In this document: positions 1 through 7,736 of the stretch, piece after piece
Layout: every line of letters begins with the position of its first letter
Position numbering within the stretch: position 1 is the first letter of the stretch
Origin: DATEDA01 sp963789885
GTDB taxonomy: Bacteria; Pseudomonadota; Gammaproteobacteria; Burkholderiales; SG8-39
Direction: 5' to 3'
Length of the DNA stretch: 28,111 nt
NCBI GenBank assembly: GCA_963789885.1
Contig: CAWBNB010000008.1
Location: 1-28,111, forward strand
Notes under the pieces: generated by a model
Databases searched by the model: none
What the model was told of the DNA's origin: nothing
What the model saw: only the letters and a program-made list of their open reading frames with translations
Made by a program: the position numbers and the translations under genes

Positions 1-940
1 GATGCAGTCGCCGGGGTCGATCTGCACCGTCGAGTGGGCGATCCCGAACCGCTCCTTCAGGCGAACCTTGATCGCCGCGAGCGCCGCCCTCGCATCGGTC
101 GCCGGCGCGAGCTGCACGTGCAGCGTGACGAGCGACCGCTCGGTGTTGAGCATCCAGGCGTGCACGTGGTGCACGTCGGTAAGGCCGGGGACCGCGGCCA
201 TCAGGTCGCGCCGCATCGCCGCCGCGTCGAAACCCTCCGGCGTGCCCTCCATCAGGACGTGCCCGGCCTGGCGCGTCACGTCCCAGGCAGCGCGCAGGAT
301 GAGCAGCGTCAGGAAGATCGACAGGATCGGGTCGATCGGCGTCCAGCCGGTGGCGAGCACGACGATCGCGGCGGCGATCGCGCCGACCGATCCGAGCAGG
401 TCGCCCATCACGTGCAGCAGCGCCGCGCGCACGTTGAGGTTGGTGCGATCGCCCGCCGCGCAGCACGAAGAGCGCGACGAGGTTCACCGCGAGCCCCGCG
501 GTGGCGACCGCCAGCATCGGCACGCCGAGCACCGGCACCGGCGCGCGCAGGCGGCCGATCGCCTCCACGACGATCCACGCCGAGATCGCGAACAGCACGA
601 GTCCGTTCACGAACGCGACGACGATCTCGAAGCGGTGATAGCCGTAGGTGCGCTTGTCGTCGTGCGGCCGACGCGCGACGCGGAACGCCGTCCACGCGAG
701 CGCGAGCGCCGCGGTGTCGGAGAGCATGTGGCCGGCGTCGGCGATCAGCGCGAGCGAACCGGCGAGCCAGCCGCCCACCGCCTCGACGACCATGAACCCG
801 CCGGTGAGGAGCAGCACCCAGAACATGCGGCGCTCGCCGTCGGCGGCGGTCGGCCGGTGATGGTGGTGGTCGCGGTGCGAGTGTCCGCCGTGCGGGTGCG
901 AATGCCCCTCGTCGGCGTGCGAGTGAGGATGGCTGGCCAC
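1..940 (-). CDS. czcD: CDF-family zinc/cobalt/cadmium efflux transporter (CzcD/ZitB type), 3' end cut by window edge, frameshifted
   Basis: Inner-membrane divalent cation/proton antiporter of the cation diffusion facilitator family, which exports Zn, Co or Cd from the cytoplasm. The chosen start is GTG at 938-940, giving a His-rich cytoplasmic N-terminus (repeated HSH, HPHGGH and HHHH clusters) before the first membrane segment. The paired metal-site motifs are visible: HMLSD in TM2 and HVMGD in TM5. A C-terminal cytoplasmic domain follows, ending at the window edge in VQIDPGDC, so only a few residues are missing. The frame breaks at about 452-454: removing one C from the CCC run restores LRGG-DRTNLNVRAALLHV, the expected family sequence. 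It lies about 100 bp after the beta-propeller gene on the same strand. CzcD and ZitB are hard to separate from sequence alone; the family call is firm. Confidence 0.85.
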   Translation of the reverse strand, partial: MASHPHSHADEGHSHPHGGHSHRDHHHHRPTAADGERRMFWVLLLTGGFMVVEAVGGWLAGSLALIADAGHMLSDTAALALAWTAFRVARRPHDDKRTYGYHRFEIVVAFVNGLVLFAISAWIVVEAIGRLRAPVPVLGVPMLAVATAGLAVNLVALFVLRGGRSHQPQRARGAAARDGRPARIGRRDRRRDRRARHRLDADRPDPVDLPDAAHPARCLGRDAPGRARPDGGHAGGFRRGGDAARPDGRGPRPYRRAPRARLDAQHRAVARHAARAARAGDRCEGGARGDQGSPEGAVRDRPLDGADRPRRLH

Positions 941-1038
941 GCGGCGCTTGCCTCGATGTCCCGCCGAGCCTACCCCCTCCGCCACCCGCCCGCCAGCGCC
1001 GCGCGGCGCCGGCCCTGCACGATGTCCTCCGGACGGTG

Positions 1039-2199
1039 CTAGCGGAGGTTCCCGGTGTGGCCGAGCGAGTAGCGCCCGGGCTGCGGCCAGACGGTCAGAC
1101 CGTGCGGCTCCTTGCCCACCTTGATGCTGCGCACGTCGCCGGTCGTCGTGTCGATGGCGTACACGACGTCGTCGAAGCGCCCGGAGAGCCAGAGCACCTT
1201 CCCGTCGGCGCTGACGTTCCCCATGTCGGGGCTGCCGCCGCCGGGGATCGGCCACGTCGCGACCACCTTGCGCGTCGCGAAGTCGATCACCGAGACGCTG
1301 CCCTTCCCGCGCGGCGGACCGTACACCTTGTGCGAGCCCCGGTTCGCGACGTAGAGCTTCGTCCCGTCGCGGCTCGGGTACAGCCCGTGCGTCCCGGGGC
1401 CGGTCTCGATGAAGCCCGCTTCGACGAACTTGTCGCCGTCGATCACGTGCACGCCGTCGGCGTGCATGTCGGCGACGAAGAACAGCCTGCCGTCGGGCGA
1501 GGCGCGGATGTCCTGCGGCATCCCGCCGCGCGAGAGCTTCAGGTAGCCGATCACCTTGCCGTCGACGATGTCGATCTTCGCGACCGTGCCGGAGAACTCG
1601 CAGGTGAAGATCGCGTAGCGGCCGTCGATCGAGAAGTCGGCGTGATTGATGCCGGCGCACTGCGGCACCGGAATCGAGCGCTGCAGCTTCATGGTCTGCG
1701 GGTCGCGGAGGTCGAGGCGCTTCCGCGCCTCGGCGACCACGATCGCGGACCGGCCGTCGGGCGTGAAGTACATGTTGTACGGATCGTCCACCGTGATGTT
1801 CTTGCCCGGCTTGCCGGTGGTCGGATCGATCGGCGTCAGCGTGCCATCGGTTCGCCCTTCGGCGTTGTTGGTCACCCACAGCGTCTTCAGGTCCCAGGAC
1901 GGTACGACGTGCTGCGGATTGAGGCCGACGCGAAAGCGGTCGACGACCGTCATCGTCGCCGGATCGATGACGTAGACATCGTTCGACTGCCGGTTGGGCA
2001 CGTAGATGCGCTCGAGCGCACCGGCGGTCGCGGGCGCGAGCTTGCCCGCCGCAGTCTCGCTGTAGAGATTGAGCGGATCCGGAACCGGCGGCATGCCCGG
2101 AACGGTTTCGACGGTGCGCGGTTGCGCCGCGGCGGCGCCGGCCCACAGGGCGAGCGCGAGCGCGGATGCGGCAAGGACGTTCAAAGTGGTGGTGTGCAT
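1039..2199 (-). CDS. Secreted YVTN/YncE-type beta-propeller protein
   Basis: Predicted periplasmic protein of 386 residues. I start it at the ATG at 2197-2199 because the signal peptide (MHTTTLNVLAASALALALWA, cleaved near AAAAQ) begins there; an in-frame ATG at 2217 would add seven residues. After the signal come repeated propeller blades with the YVTN-like pattern: IYVPNRQSNDVYVIDP, LWVTNNAEG, LFFVADMHADGVHVID, LYVANRGSHKVYG and LWLSGRFDDVVYAID. The C-terminus PHGLTVWPQPGRYSLGHTGN resembles propeller proteins that I recall from metal-resistance clusters. No catalytic residues can be assigned and no haem motif is present. It follows the CopA-cytochrome-membrane protein genes on the same strand after a short gap, so it is probably the last gene of that operon. 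Its role in copper handling is unknown; a scaffold or electron-transfer partner is a guess. Confidence 0.85.
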   Translation of the reverse strand: MHTTTLNVLAASALALALWAGAAAAQPRTVETVPGMPPVPDPLNLYSETAAGKLAPATAGALERIYVPNRQSNDVYVIDPATMTVVDRFRVGLNPQHVVPSWDLKTLWVTNNAEGRTDGTLTPIDPTTGKPGKNITVDDPYNMYFTPDGRSAIVVAEARKRLDLRDPQTMKLQRSIPVPQCAGINHADFSIDGRYAIFTCEFSGTVAKIDIVDGKVIGYLKLSRGGMPQDIRASPDGRLFFVADMHADGVHVIDGDKFVEAGFIETGPGTHGLYPSRDGTKLYVANRGSHKVYGPPRGKGSVSVIDFATRKVVATWPIPGGGSPDMGNVSADGKVLWLSGRFDDVVYAIDTTTGDVRSIKVGKEPHGLTVWPQPGRYSLGHTGNLR

Positions 2200-2249
2200 G
2201 GGGCGCAAGTCTCGCATGCCGCGACGTGGATCGTCACTGGATCAGGGGT

Positions 2250-2732
2250 TTAGCGGTACCGCCGGCCGCGCGCGATCAGCAGCGCGAGCGGCGGGACGAC
2301 GAGCCATTGCGCAAGTGGGGACAGCCCCACCTCGAGTCCGCCGATGCGCACCACCGGCATCGCCGCCGCATACGCCCAGTTTTGTCGGACGACCATGTTC
2401 AGCCACTCGCTGAGGACCGTGTAGCCGAGACCGACCGCAACCGTCAGCGCGGCGATCGTGCTCCAGCGCCACCCGCGCGGCTCGCCGGCCCGGGTCACGA
2501 GCAGCGCGATCGCGAGAGCGGCAGTGCCGATCAGCACGTCGCCGAGCGTGCAGTGGATCACCGCGTACGCCTTGAACGCCGGGGTCGCGTCCCTCCAGAG
2601 CGTGTAGAGCGGCAGTTGCGCGACTTCCCACGCAAGATTCAGCGCAGCGAGGGGCGGCGCGAACCGGAACGCGATGAAGCGCAGCGCCGCGCGTTCTTCG
2701 TACCACCGTTGCCCGGAAGGGACGGTCATCAT
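2250..2732 (-). CDS. Small conserved integral membrane protein of unknown function
   Basis: Predicted inner-membrane protein of 160 residues with about four hydrophobic segments. The start ATG at 2730-2732 overlaps the TGA of the cytochrome c gene (ATGA), which argues for translational coupling. Visible landmarks are NLAWEVAQLPLYTLW in the first segment, HCTLGDVLIG in the second, TVLSEWLN in the third, then WAYAAAMP and GLSPLAQWLVVPPLALL before a basic tail. I recall similar proteins as uncharacterised membrane proteins but can assign no activity. The conserved His, Asp and Glu in or near membrane segments could bind a metal or cofactor; this is speculation. Its position inside the copA-cytochrome operon links it to copper export or to electron transfer at the inner membrane. 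Confidence 0.75.
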   Translation of the reverse strand: MMTVPSGQRWYEERAALRFIAFRFAPPLAALNLAWEVAQLPLYTLWRDATPAFKAYAVIHCTLGDVLIGTAALAIALLVTRAGEPRGWRWSTIAALTVAVGLGYTVLSEWLNMVVRQNWAYAAAMPVVRIGGLEVGLSPLAQWLVVPPLALLIARGRRYR

Positions 2733-3190
2733 CGTGAGCGCTCCGCCCGCTCGTTCGCCTCGCTCTGGGCGCGGTGGATCTCCCCCGGCCACGCGCTCTT
2801 GATGTAGGCGATGACGGCCAGGATCTCGTCGTCGGCGAGCACACCGCCGAACCCGGGCATGTCGCTCTCGTAGCCGGGCGGTGCGTACTTGCCGGGCACG
2901 AGGCCGAACTTGGTGATGCCGAGCAGTACCGAGTCGGGGTGATGCCAGGTGTGGCCGCTCGCGTCGTGCGGCGGCGCCGGCATGCGGCCGCTCGGCTTCT
3001 TCTCGCGCCAGTTCGGCTCGCCTTCGAGCTTCGCACCGTGACAGCTCGCGCAGTGCCTCTCGTACACGGCACGTCCGGCTGCCACGCGGGCGGGGTCCTC
3101 GCGCGGCCACGCGCGCAGCACGGCGACCGCGGCGACGGCGACGCCGATCGCGGCGACGCCTGCGACGAGCGCCGACCGCCCGAGCCTCAC
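2729..3190 (-). CDS. Membrane-anchored mono-haem cytochrome c
   Basis: Protein of 153 residues with an N-terminal hydrophobic anchor or signal (about residues 5-26), then one class I cytochrome c domain. The haem motif CASCH is at residues 47-51 and the likely axial methionine is in SDMPGFGG at about residue 111. The C-terminal helix DDEILAVIAYIKSAWP is typical of small c-type cytochromes such as those fused to or travelling with oxidases and dehydrogenases. The start codon is GTG at 3188-3190, overlapping the copA stop (GTGA), and the 3' end overlaps the next gene (ATGA), so copA, this gene and the membrane protein are probably co-translated. An electron-transfer protein coupled to a copper ATPase suggests periplasmic copper redox chemistry, but the partner oxidoreductase is not visible. 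Confidence 0.9.
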   Translation of the reverse strand: MRLGRSALVAGVAAIGVAVAAVAVLRAWPREDPARVAAGRAVYERHCASCHGAKLEGEPNWREKKPSGRMPAPPHDASGHTWHHPDSVLLGITKFGLVPGKYAPPGYESDMPGFGGVLADDEILAVIAYIKSAWPGEIHRAQSEANERAERSR

Positions 3191-5414
3191 AGCTTGACGC
3201 CGCGCAGTCGCAGCGCGTTCCCGATCACCGACACCGAAGATAGGCTCATCGCCGCACTCGCGATCATCGGGTTGAGCAGCAGCGCGAGCCAGGGATAGAG
3301 CACGCCGGCCGCGACCGGCACGCCGAGCGCGTTGTAGACGAACGCGAAGAAGAGATTCTGCCGAATGTTTCCCATCGCGGCGCGCGAGAGCCGGCGTGCC
3401 TTGACGATGCCGCGCAGGTCGCCCTTGACGAGCACCACGCGCGCGCTCTGCATCGCGATGTCGGTGCCGTGGCCCATCGCGATCCCGACGTTCGCCTGGG
3501 CGAGCGCAGGCGCGTCGTTGATCCCGTCGCCGGCCATCGCCACGATGCGGCCCTTGTCCTGCATCTCCTTCACCACGCGGTGCTTGTCCTGCGGCAGCAC
3601 TTCGCCGACGAATTCGGCGATCCCCAGGCGTTCGGCGACCGCGCGTGCGGTGTTGCGGTTGTCGCCGGTGAGCATGACGATCGTCACGCCGGCGGCGGTC
3701 AGCTCGCGCACCGCCTCGGGCGTCGACGCCTTGATCGGATCGGCCACCGCGACCAGCCCGGCGGGCCGGCGGTCGACCGCGACGAGCATCGCAGTCGCGC
3801 CCTCGCGCCGCAGCGGCTCGGCCTGCGCCTCGATCGCGGCGTGGTCGATGCCGGCCTCGCCGAGGAACCGCGCGCTGCCGATCAGCACCTCGCGCCCGCC
3901 GACCGAGCCGCGTATGCCCTTCCCGGTCACGGACTCGAAGCCGTTCACGGCGCCGAGCGCGACCCCGCGCGCTTTCGCGCCGGCGACGATCGCTGCCCCG
4001 AGGGGATGCTCGCTCGCCTGCTCGAGGCTCGCGGCGAGGCCGAGCAGCTCGTCCTCGGCGAACCCCGGCGCGGCGATCACGCGTTGCAGCGCCGGCCTTC
4101 CTTCAGTGAGCGTGCCGGTCTTGTCGACGACCAGGGTGTCGACCTTCTCCATGATCTCGAGCGCCTCCGCGTCCTTGATCAGCACGCCGTCGAGCGCGCC
4201 GCGACCGATCCCGACCATGACCGAGATCGGCGTCGCGAGGCCGAGCGCACACGGGCACGCGATGATGAGCACCGATACTGCGACGACGAGCGCGTTGGCG
4301 AGCCGCGGCTCCGGGCCGACCAGCACCCAGATGGCCGCAGCGAGCACCGCGACCGCGATCACGCCGGGGACGAACCAGGCCGACACGAGGTCCGCGAGCC
4401 GCTGAATCGGCGCCCGCGAGCGCGACGCCTCGCCGACGAGGCGCGCGATCTGCGCGAGCAGCGTGTCGGCGCCGACCTTCTCGGCGCTCATGAGAAACGT
4501 CCCCGTCTGGTTGACCGTCCCCGCGGTGACCTTCGCGCCGGCGGTCTTCTCGACCGGGATCGGCTCGCCGGTAATCATCGACTCGTCGACGATCGAATGC
4601 CCCTCGAGCACCGACGCCGTCGACGGGGATCTTCGAGCCCGGTCGCACGCGGAGCCGCTCGCCGGGCTTCACTTCGGCGAGCGGCACTTCGCGCTCCGTG
4701 CCGTCCGCCTCGACGCGGATCGCGGTGTTCGGCGCGAGGCCGAGCAGCGCGCGCACCGCGCTCGAGGTCTGCGAGCGTGCCCGTAGCTCGAGCACCTCGC
4801 CGAGCAGCACGAGGGTCGTGATGACGGCCGCCGCCTCGAAGTAGAGCGGAACGAGACCGTGCGCCTTGAACGCCTCGGGCAGCATGCCCGGCGCGAGTAC
4901 CGCGAACACGCTGAAGAGGTACGCGACCGCGACGCCGAGCCCGATCAGGCTGTACATGTTGAGCCGCAGCGTGCGGAACGAGACCCACGCGCGCTCGAAG
5001 AACGGCCAGCCGCCCCAGAGGACGACCGGCGTCGCGAGCGCGAACTGGCCCCAGGCGAACACCTGCTCGTCGACTGCGTGGCGCACCGCGGCGCCCCAGA
5101 TCATCTCGGCCATCGCGCTAGCGACGAGCGGAAGGCTGAGCACGACGCTCACCCAGAAGCGTCGGGTCATGTCCTTCAGGTGGACGTCCTCGACCGCCTC
5201 GAGCGTGACCGTGCGCGGCTCGAGCGCCATGCCGCAGATCGGGCAGTTGCCCGGCGCGTCCCGGATGATTTCGGGGTGCATCGGGCAGGTCCACTCGAGC
5301 TTCGTGCCGGCGGTGACCGCGGGCGGCGGCTCCGCCCGGGCCGCGTGGCCGTGGTGCTCGTGGGCGCGGTGAGCGTGGTCTCCGCCGTGCGGGGCCTGGT
5401 TGTCGGTGCGGCAT
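3187..5414 (-). CDS. copA: Copper-exporting P1B-type ATPase CopA (two single-base frameshifts)
   Basis: ATP-driven Cu(I)/Ag(I) exporter of the inner membrane, about 741 residues once corrected. The N-terminus is His-rich (GDHAHRAHEHHGHAAR) and is followed by a heavy-metal-binding WTCPMHPE...CPICGM domain at about residues 41-66 instead of a classical CxxC HMA domain. Visible core motifs are the actuator loop (DESMITGEPIPVEK), the transmembrane CPC (IACPCALGLATP), the phosphorylation site DKTGTLTE, the nucleotide-binding-domain HP (SEHPLG), MLTGDN and GDGINDAPAL. The Cu(I) signature residues YN (FVYNALG) and MSLSS are in the last two helices. An extra base at about 4611-4612 breaks KIPVDGVVLEGHSIVDES, and another at about 5410-5411 separates the ATG from the frame encoding RTDNQAPHGGDH. 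The ATG at 5412-5414 is chosen for its Shine-Dalgarno sequence. It is the first gene of a four- or five-gene operon behind a MerR-type promoter. Confidence 0.92.
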
Positions 5415-5426
5415 GGTCGTTCTCCC
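5415..5426 (-). promoter_or_regulatory. Ribosome binding site of copA
   Basis: On the minus strand GGGAGA lies six bases before the ATG at 5412-5414. It decides the copA start, since the coding frame of CopA is off by one base immediately after this ATG and no other in-frame start with a ribosome site is visible upstream. Confidence 0.6.
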
Positions 5427-5447
5427 GGTGAAATTCGAACGGCGCCG

Positions 5448-5478
5448 AGTCTAGAACCCGTACCCGACAACAGGTCAA
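5448..5478 (-). promoter_or_regulatory. MerR-family-type promoter of the copA operon (19-bp spacer)
   Basis: On the minus strand a -35 box TTGACC (5473-5478) and a -10 box TAGACT (5448-5453) are separated by exactly 19 bp, the over-long spacer typical of promoters activated by MerR-family metal sensors. The spacer carries an imperfect dyad (ACCTGT...ACGGGT, five of six positions matching). The -10 box lies 33 bp upstream of the copA ATG. Control by the CueR encoded at 16796-17236 is inferred; the dyad is weaker than the one at 16255-16275. Confidence 0.6.
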
Positions 5479-5611
5479 TAGGATCACTCTTGGACCCACC
5501 GCGCCCGATCGTCGAGACGATCGCCGCGGGCGGGAGCGGCGACGGCCGCCCCCGCCGCAAGAATGCCCGACACGCCGACGCCCGCCTATTGTGAGCCGTC
5601 GCGCTGGCCCG

Positions 5612-5897
5612 CTACTGAACGGGTCTCAGCGTCCCGCGCTCGGTGATCTGCTTCCAGATCGCGTTGTTCTTCATCATCAGCTTCGAGCCGTCTTTCGCTT
5701 CCATCATCTGTCCGTCTTTCATGTGGACACGGTTACCCGCCGCATCGATATGGACCATCGTTCCATTCTTCGGCGGCGGTGATCCTTGCCGCCGTCCTTG
5801 AGCTCGATGGCCTGCGGAGACGGCTGGGCCGCGCCTTGCGCGAACGCCGCGGTCAGAGAACGCGAGAAACAACGCCGTGAAGAATCGACTTACGCAT
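5612..5897 (-). pseudogene. copK: CopK-family periplasmic copper-binding protein, frameshifted
   Basis: CopK is a small periplasmic Cu(I)/Cu(II)-binding protein of betaproteobacterial copper clusters. The C-terminal half is clear: NGTMVHIDAAGNRVHMKDGQ, then MMEAKDGSKLMMKNNAIWKQ, matching the CopK pattern of KDGKM, GxxVxMKxGxVMETKDG and K(L/I)MMxGNE. Upstream, other frames supply TAAFAQGAAQPSPQAIELKD (signal cleavage region and mature start) and a basic signal start MRKSIL from the ATG at 5895-5897, which is preceded by a GAGGAG ribosome site. About four single-base shifts at 5770-5885 separate these pieces. Repaired, it would be close to the usual 90-95 residues. Whether it is dead or misassembled cannot be told here. 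The methionines of the C-terminal half are retained. Confidence 0.75.
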
Positions 5898-5904
5898 GTG
5901 AGTT

Positions 5905-6313
5905 CACTCCTCTGTCCAGTTACAGGAAATCGCTTCCGGAACAACTGCATCTGCGACTCGTGCTCCGAATTCCGGTCTTCGTATCTCGCTTCACCTCCAG
6001 ACGTCATCTCCCGGCGGATCGGTTCTCTTGAAAGCGACATGTCCTTCATCGCCTCCTGCATGGTCGCATGTGCTCCGTCGCATGAGTTTCTGCGCGCTCT
6101 GCCGGATCGGTCGTCGCGCGGAGTTTGGTCCATTTGCGCCTGCATCTTCTTCATCAACTCCTGCATCTTCTGCACGTCCATGCCCATGATGCCCGGGCCG
6201 CCTGGCATCGACGGCGCGGGCTTGGCGGACTTGTCGGCGGGCGCTTACGCGTGCGCACTTGCGAGCGCGCCGGCGAGCACGAGCGATGCGAGAAGCGGTT
6301 TTACCTGTCTCAT
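5905..6313 (-). pseudogene. Met-rich small periplasmic protein, broken by an in-frame stop and frameshifts
   Basis: The ATG at 6311-6313 starts a clean signal peptide (MRQVKPLLASLVLAGALASA, then HA) but an in-frame TAA at 6245-6247 ends it at once. The same frame continues with APADKSAKPAPSMPGGPGIM and then MDVQKMQELMKKMQAQMDQ. After that the frame shifts to LRATTDPAERA, and back to a third frame for MQEAMKDM. The TAA sits where CAA (Gln) would give the normal signal cleavage AHAQAP, so a single substitution could explain it. The expected pattern is a short helical, Met/Gln-rich periplasmic protein of the sort found in copper clusters, with no named family that I can give. The 3' end is uncertain; I place it just before the copK ribosome site. 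Confidence 0.55.
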
Positions 6314-6482
6314 GACTGACTCCAGTTCATTCGGTGGAACTACATCAGGTCCGTCAACGGTTCGACTCATCCGCCGCGGTCGCGTCGTGTTCGCGGGAAG
6401 GCGGCAGAGCTCGGGCACAGGCACCTGACCGTCCTGCGATCGATCGCGGAGGGGCAGGGCGCCCAAGCGGTTCGCGCGAGGC

Positions 6483-6916
6483 TCATCTCAGCTCCCAACG
6501 GAACACGCGGGGGCGCGCCTCGCCCGACGCGCCGGATCTGCAGCGCGATCGCCTGGGGCAGCGGCGAGACGGGGTCGAACCGCAATACGCCTTTGCGATG
6601 GTGGCCGCCAGGCGCCGCCCCGTCCCACGCCGTCGGCTTGTACTCCCGCCCTGCGCCGTCGACGAGCACCGCCGATTTCACGAGGTCGTCGCCGAGATCC
6701 CGGCTGTGGGTGTCCAGGATCGATCTCGAAGTTCCAGTCGACTTGGCGTCCCGGGCGAGGCTCTCGGGCTTGAGCGGTAAGCGGTTACCCCGTTCTCCGT
6801 GCTCACGCGCGCGGCGGAGCGGGGTTGCCGAGCCCTGAGCGGCGAACGAGCAGGCCGGTTGCGCCGCGAGTCCGGCGGCCGCGCAAGCTGCCAGTGCGAT
6901 CAATGATGCGTTTCAG
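6483..6916 (-). pseudogene. Conserved hypothetical periplasmic protein, frameshifted
   Basis: The start is near 6914-6916, where a good AGAGGAG site precedes CTGAAACGC; an eroded ATG would give MKR followed by IIALAACAAAGLAAQPACSF, a lipoprotein-like or Sec signal. The core is readable: LDTHSRDLGDDLVKSAVLVD, GREYKPTAWDGAAPGGHHRK, GVLRFDPVSPLPQAIALQIR. Removing one G from the GGG of the following RVGRG segment gives GEARPRVFRWELR and a stop at 6483-6485, so the last frame is a +1 error. A second break lies before LDTHS, where another frame supplies DWNFEI. I recall similar 130-160 residue proteins from copper clusters but know no function. The GGHHRKG segment is a possible metal ligand site. 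Confidence 0.55.
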
Positions 6917-7403
6917 CGAATTGCTCCTCTCATCGGCGGATAGCGAAAGCGTGCAGGTGCTCGATCTCGACGGCCGCGTTTCAGGCGCCATCCGGCGCAC
7001 GTGTGCGCGGCGCCGAAGCCGCGGCAAGAACCGCGGGCGTGCCGCGCCATGTAGCGCTCGGTAGCTCGGCGCCGAAAGCGCGCGATCGCTTCGTGCTCCT
7101 CGCTGCGTGCGAGGCGCACGTACACGAACGACCAGGATCGGGAACATGACGAGGGTGATCAGCGTCGGCCACTGCAGCAGGAATCCGAGCATGATCAGCA
7201 CGAACCCGACGTACTGCGGGATGGCGCACGATACGCCCGTACGGTCCGGTGGTCGCGAGCGTCTTCGCGGCTCTGCGCCTCGTAGAGCTTCGACCACGCC
7301 GACGACAGGAGGATGAAGCCGGCCGAAGATCAGCACGTTGCGCGGCGATGTGGAACGGCCCAAGGTGCGGGTTCGCCCGCCAGCCGAACATCGCCTCGAG
7401 CTA
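6913..7403 (-). pseudogene. Isoprenylcysteine carboxyl methyltransferase (ICMT)-family membrane protein, 5'-truncated and frameshifted
   Basis: Pieces in three frames add up to the C-terminal part of an ICMT/PEMT-like membrane methyltransferase: MFGWRANPHLGPFHIAA, NVLIFG, ALATTGPYGRI, RHPQYVGFVLIMLGFLLQWP followed by TLITLVMFPILVV, then MYVRLARSEEHEAIARF and RYMAR. The TTGPYGRIRHPQYVGF region and the downstream EE are the conserved S-adenosylmethionine-binding features of the family. At least four shifts occur. Homologues as I remember them have about 70-80 more residues with two membrane helices before the METMFGW region. Here that space is occupied by an AT-rich stretch (7403-7440) and the end of the SHOCT gene, so the 5' part appears deleted. 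The exact 3' end is uncertain. Confidence 0.6.
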
Positions 7404-7451
7404 GGTAAATACGATGAACGATTTCATATATAAGGCTTTAAAGTTCCGCGG

Positions 7452-7691
7452 TCAGCTCGCGAGATCGCGCTTCTTCTCCTCGAATTCCTCCCTTCCGATC
7501 TCGCCGCGGGCGTAGCGCTTCTTCAGGATGTCGAGCGCGGTTTCCGACGGCGGCGCGGGGCGGCGCGAGTCGCGTTTCAGCAGGCGAACGAGAACGATGA
7601 CCCCCAGAATGAGGATCGACCACCACAGCACGCCGTGAATGATCCCCATCCCCCACCAACCCCAGCCCCAACCGTCCATCCCGCCCCACAT
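7452..7691 (-). CDS. SHOCT-domain small membrane protein
   Basis: Intact 79-residue protein. A short Trp/Gly-rich N-terminus (MWGGMDGWGWGWWGMG) leads into one membrane helix (GVLWWSILILGVIVLVRLL), then a basic linker and a C-terminal SHOCT motif (LDILKKRYARGEIGREEFEE). SHOCT modules are short helical oligomerisation or localisation motifs at protein ends. AAGGAGG lies seven bases upstream of the ATG at 7689-7691. It follows the Spy-like gene after 45 bp on the same strand and is one of only two unbroken genes between 5.4 and 9.3 kb. The function is unknown; SHOCT membrane proteins of this size are frequent in copper and heavy-metal clusters. Confidence 0.85.
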   Translation of the reverse strand: MWGGMDGWGWGWWGMGIIHGVLWWSILILGVIVLVRLLKRDSRRPAPPSETALDILKKRYARGEIGREEFEEKKRDLAS

Positions 7692-7736
7692 GACCGAGCC
7701 TCCTTCATGCAGCCGGGCGGGCGCGCGGAGGCCCGT

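Noticed and set aside
996..1009. Perfect GC palindrome (14 bp) between the beta-propeller and CDF genes considered as a terminator
   Set aside because: It has no loop to speak of and no T-run, and such G/C palindromes are expected by chance at this base composition.
1036..2253. Plus-strand open frame opposite the beta-propeller gene
   Set aside because: It has a low-complexity Asp/His/Val/Arg composition, no recognisable motif and no ribosome site; the minus strand has a signal peptide and propeller repeats.
4103..4570. Continuation of the first copA frame past the break at 4611 as a separate protein end
   Set aside because: After the break the translation becomes Arg/Asp/Gly-rich nonsense, while the next frame carries the conserved P-type ATPase core; it is a frameshift, not a natural end.
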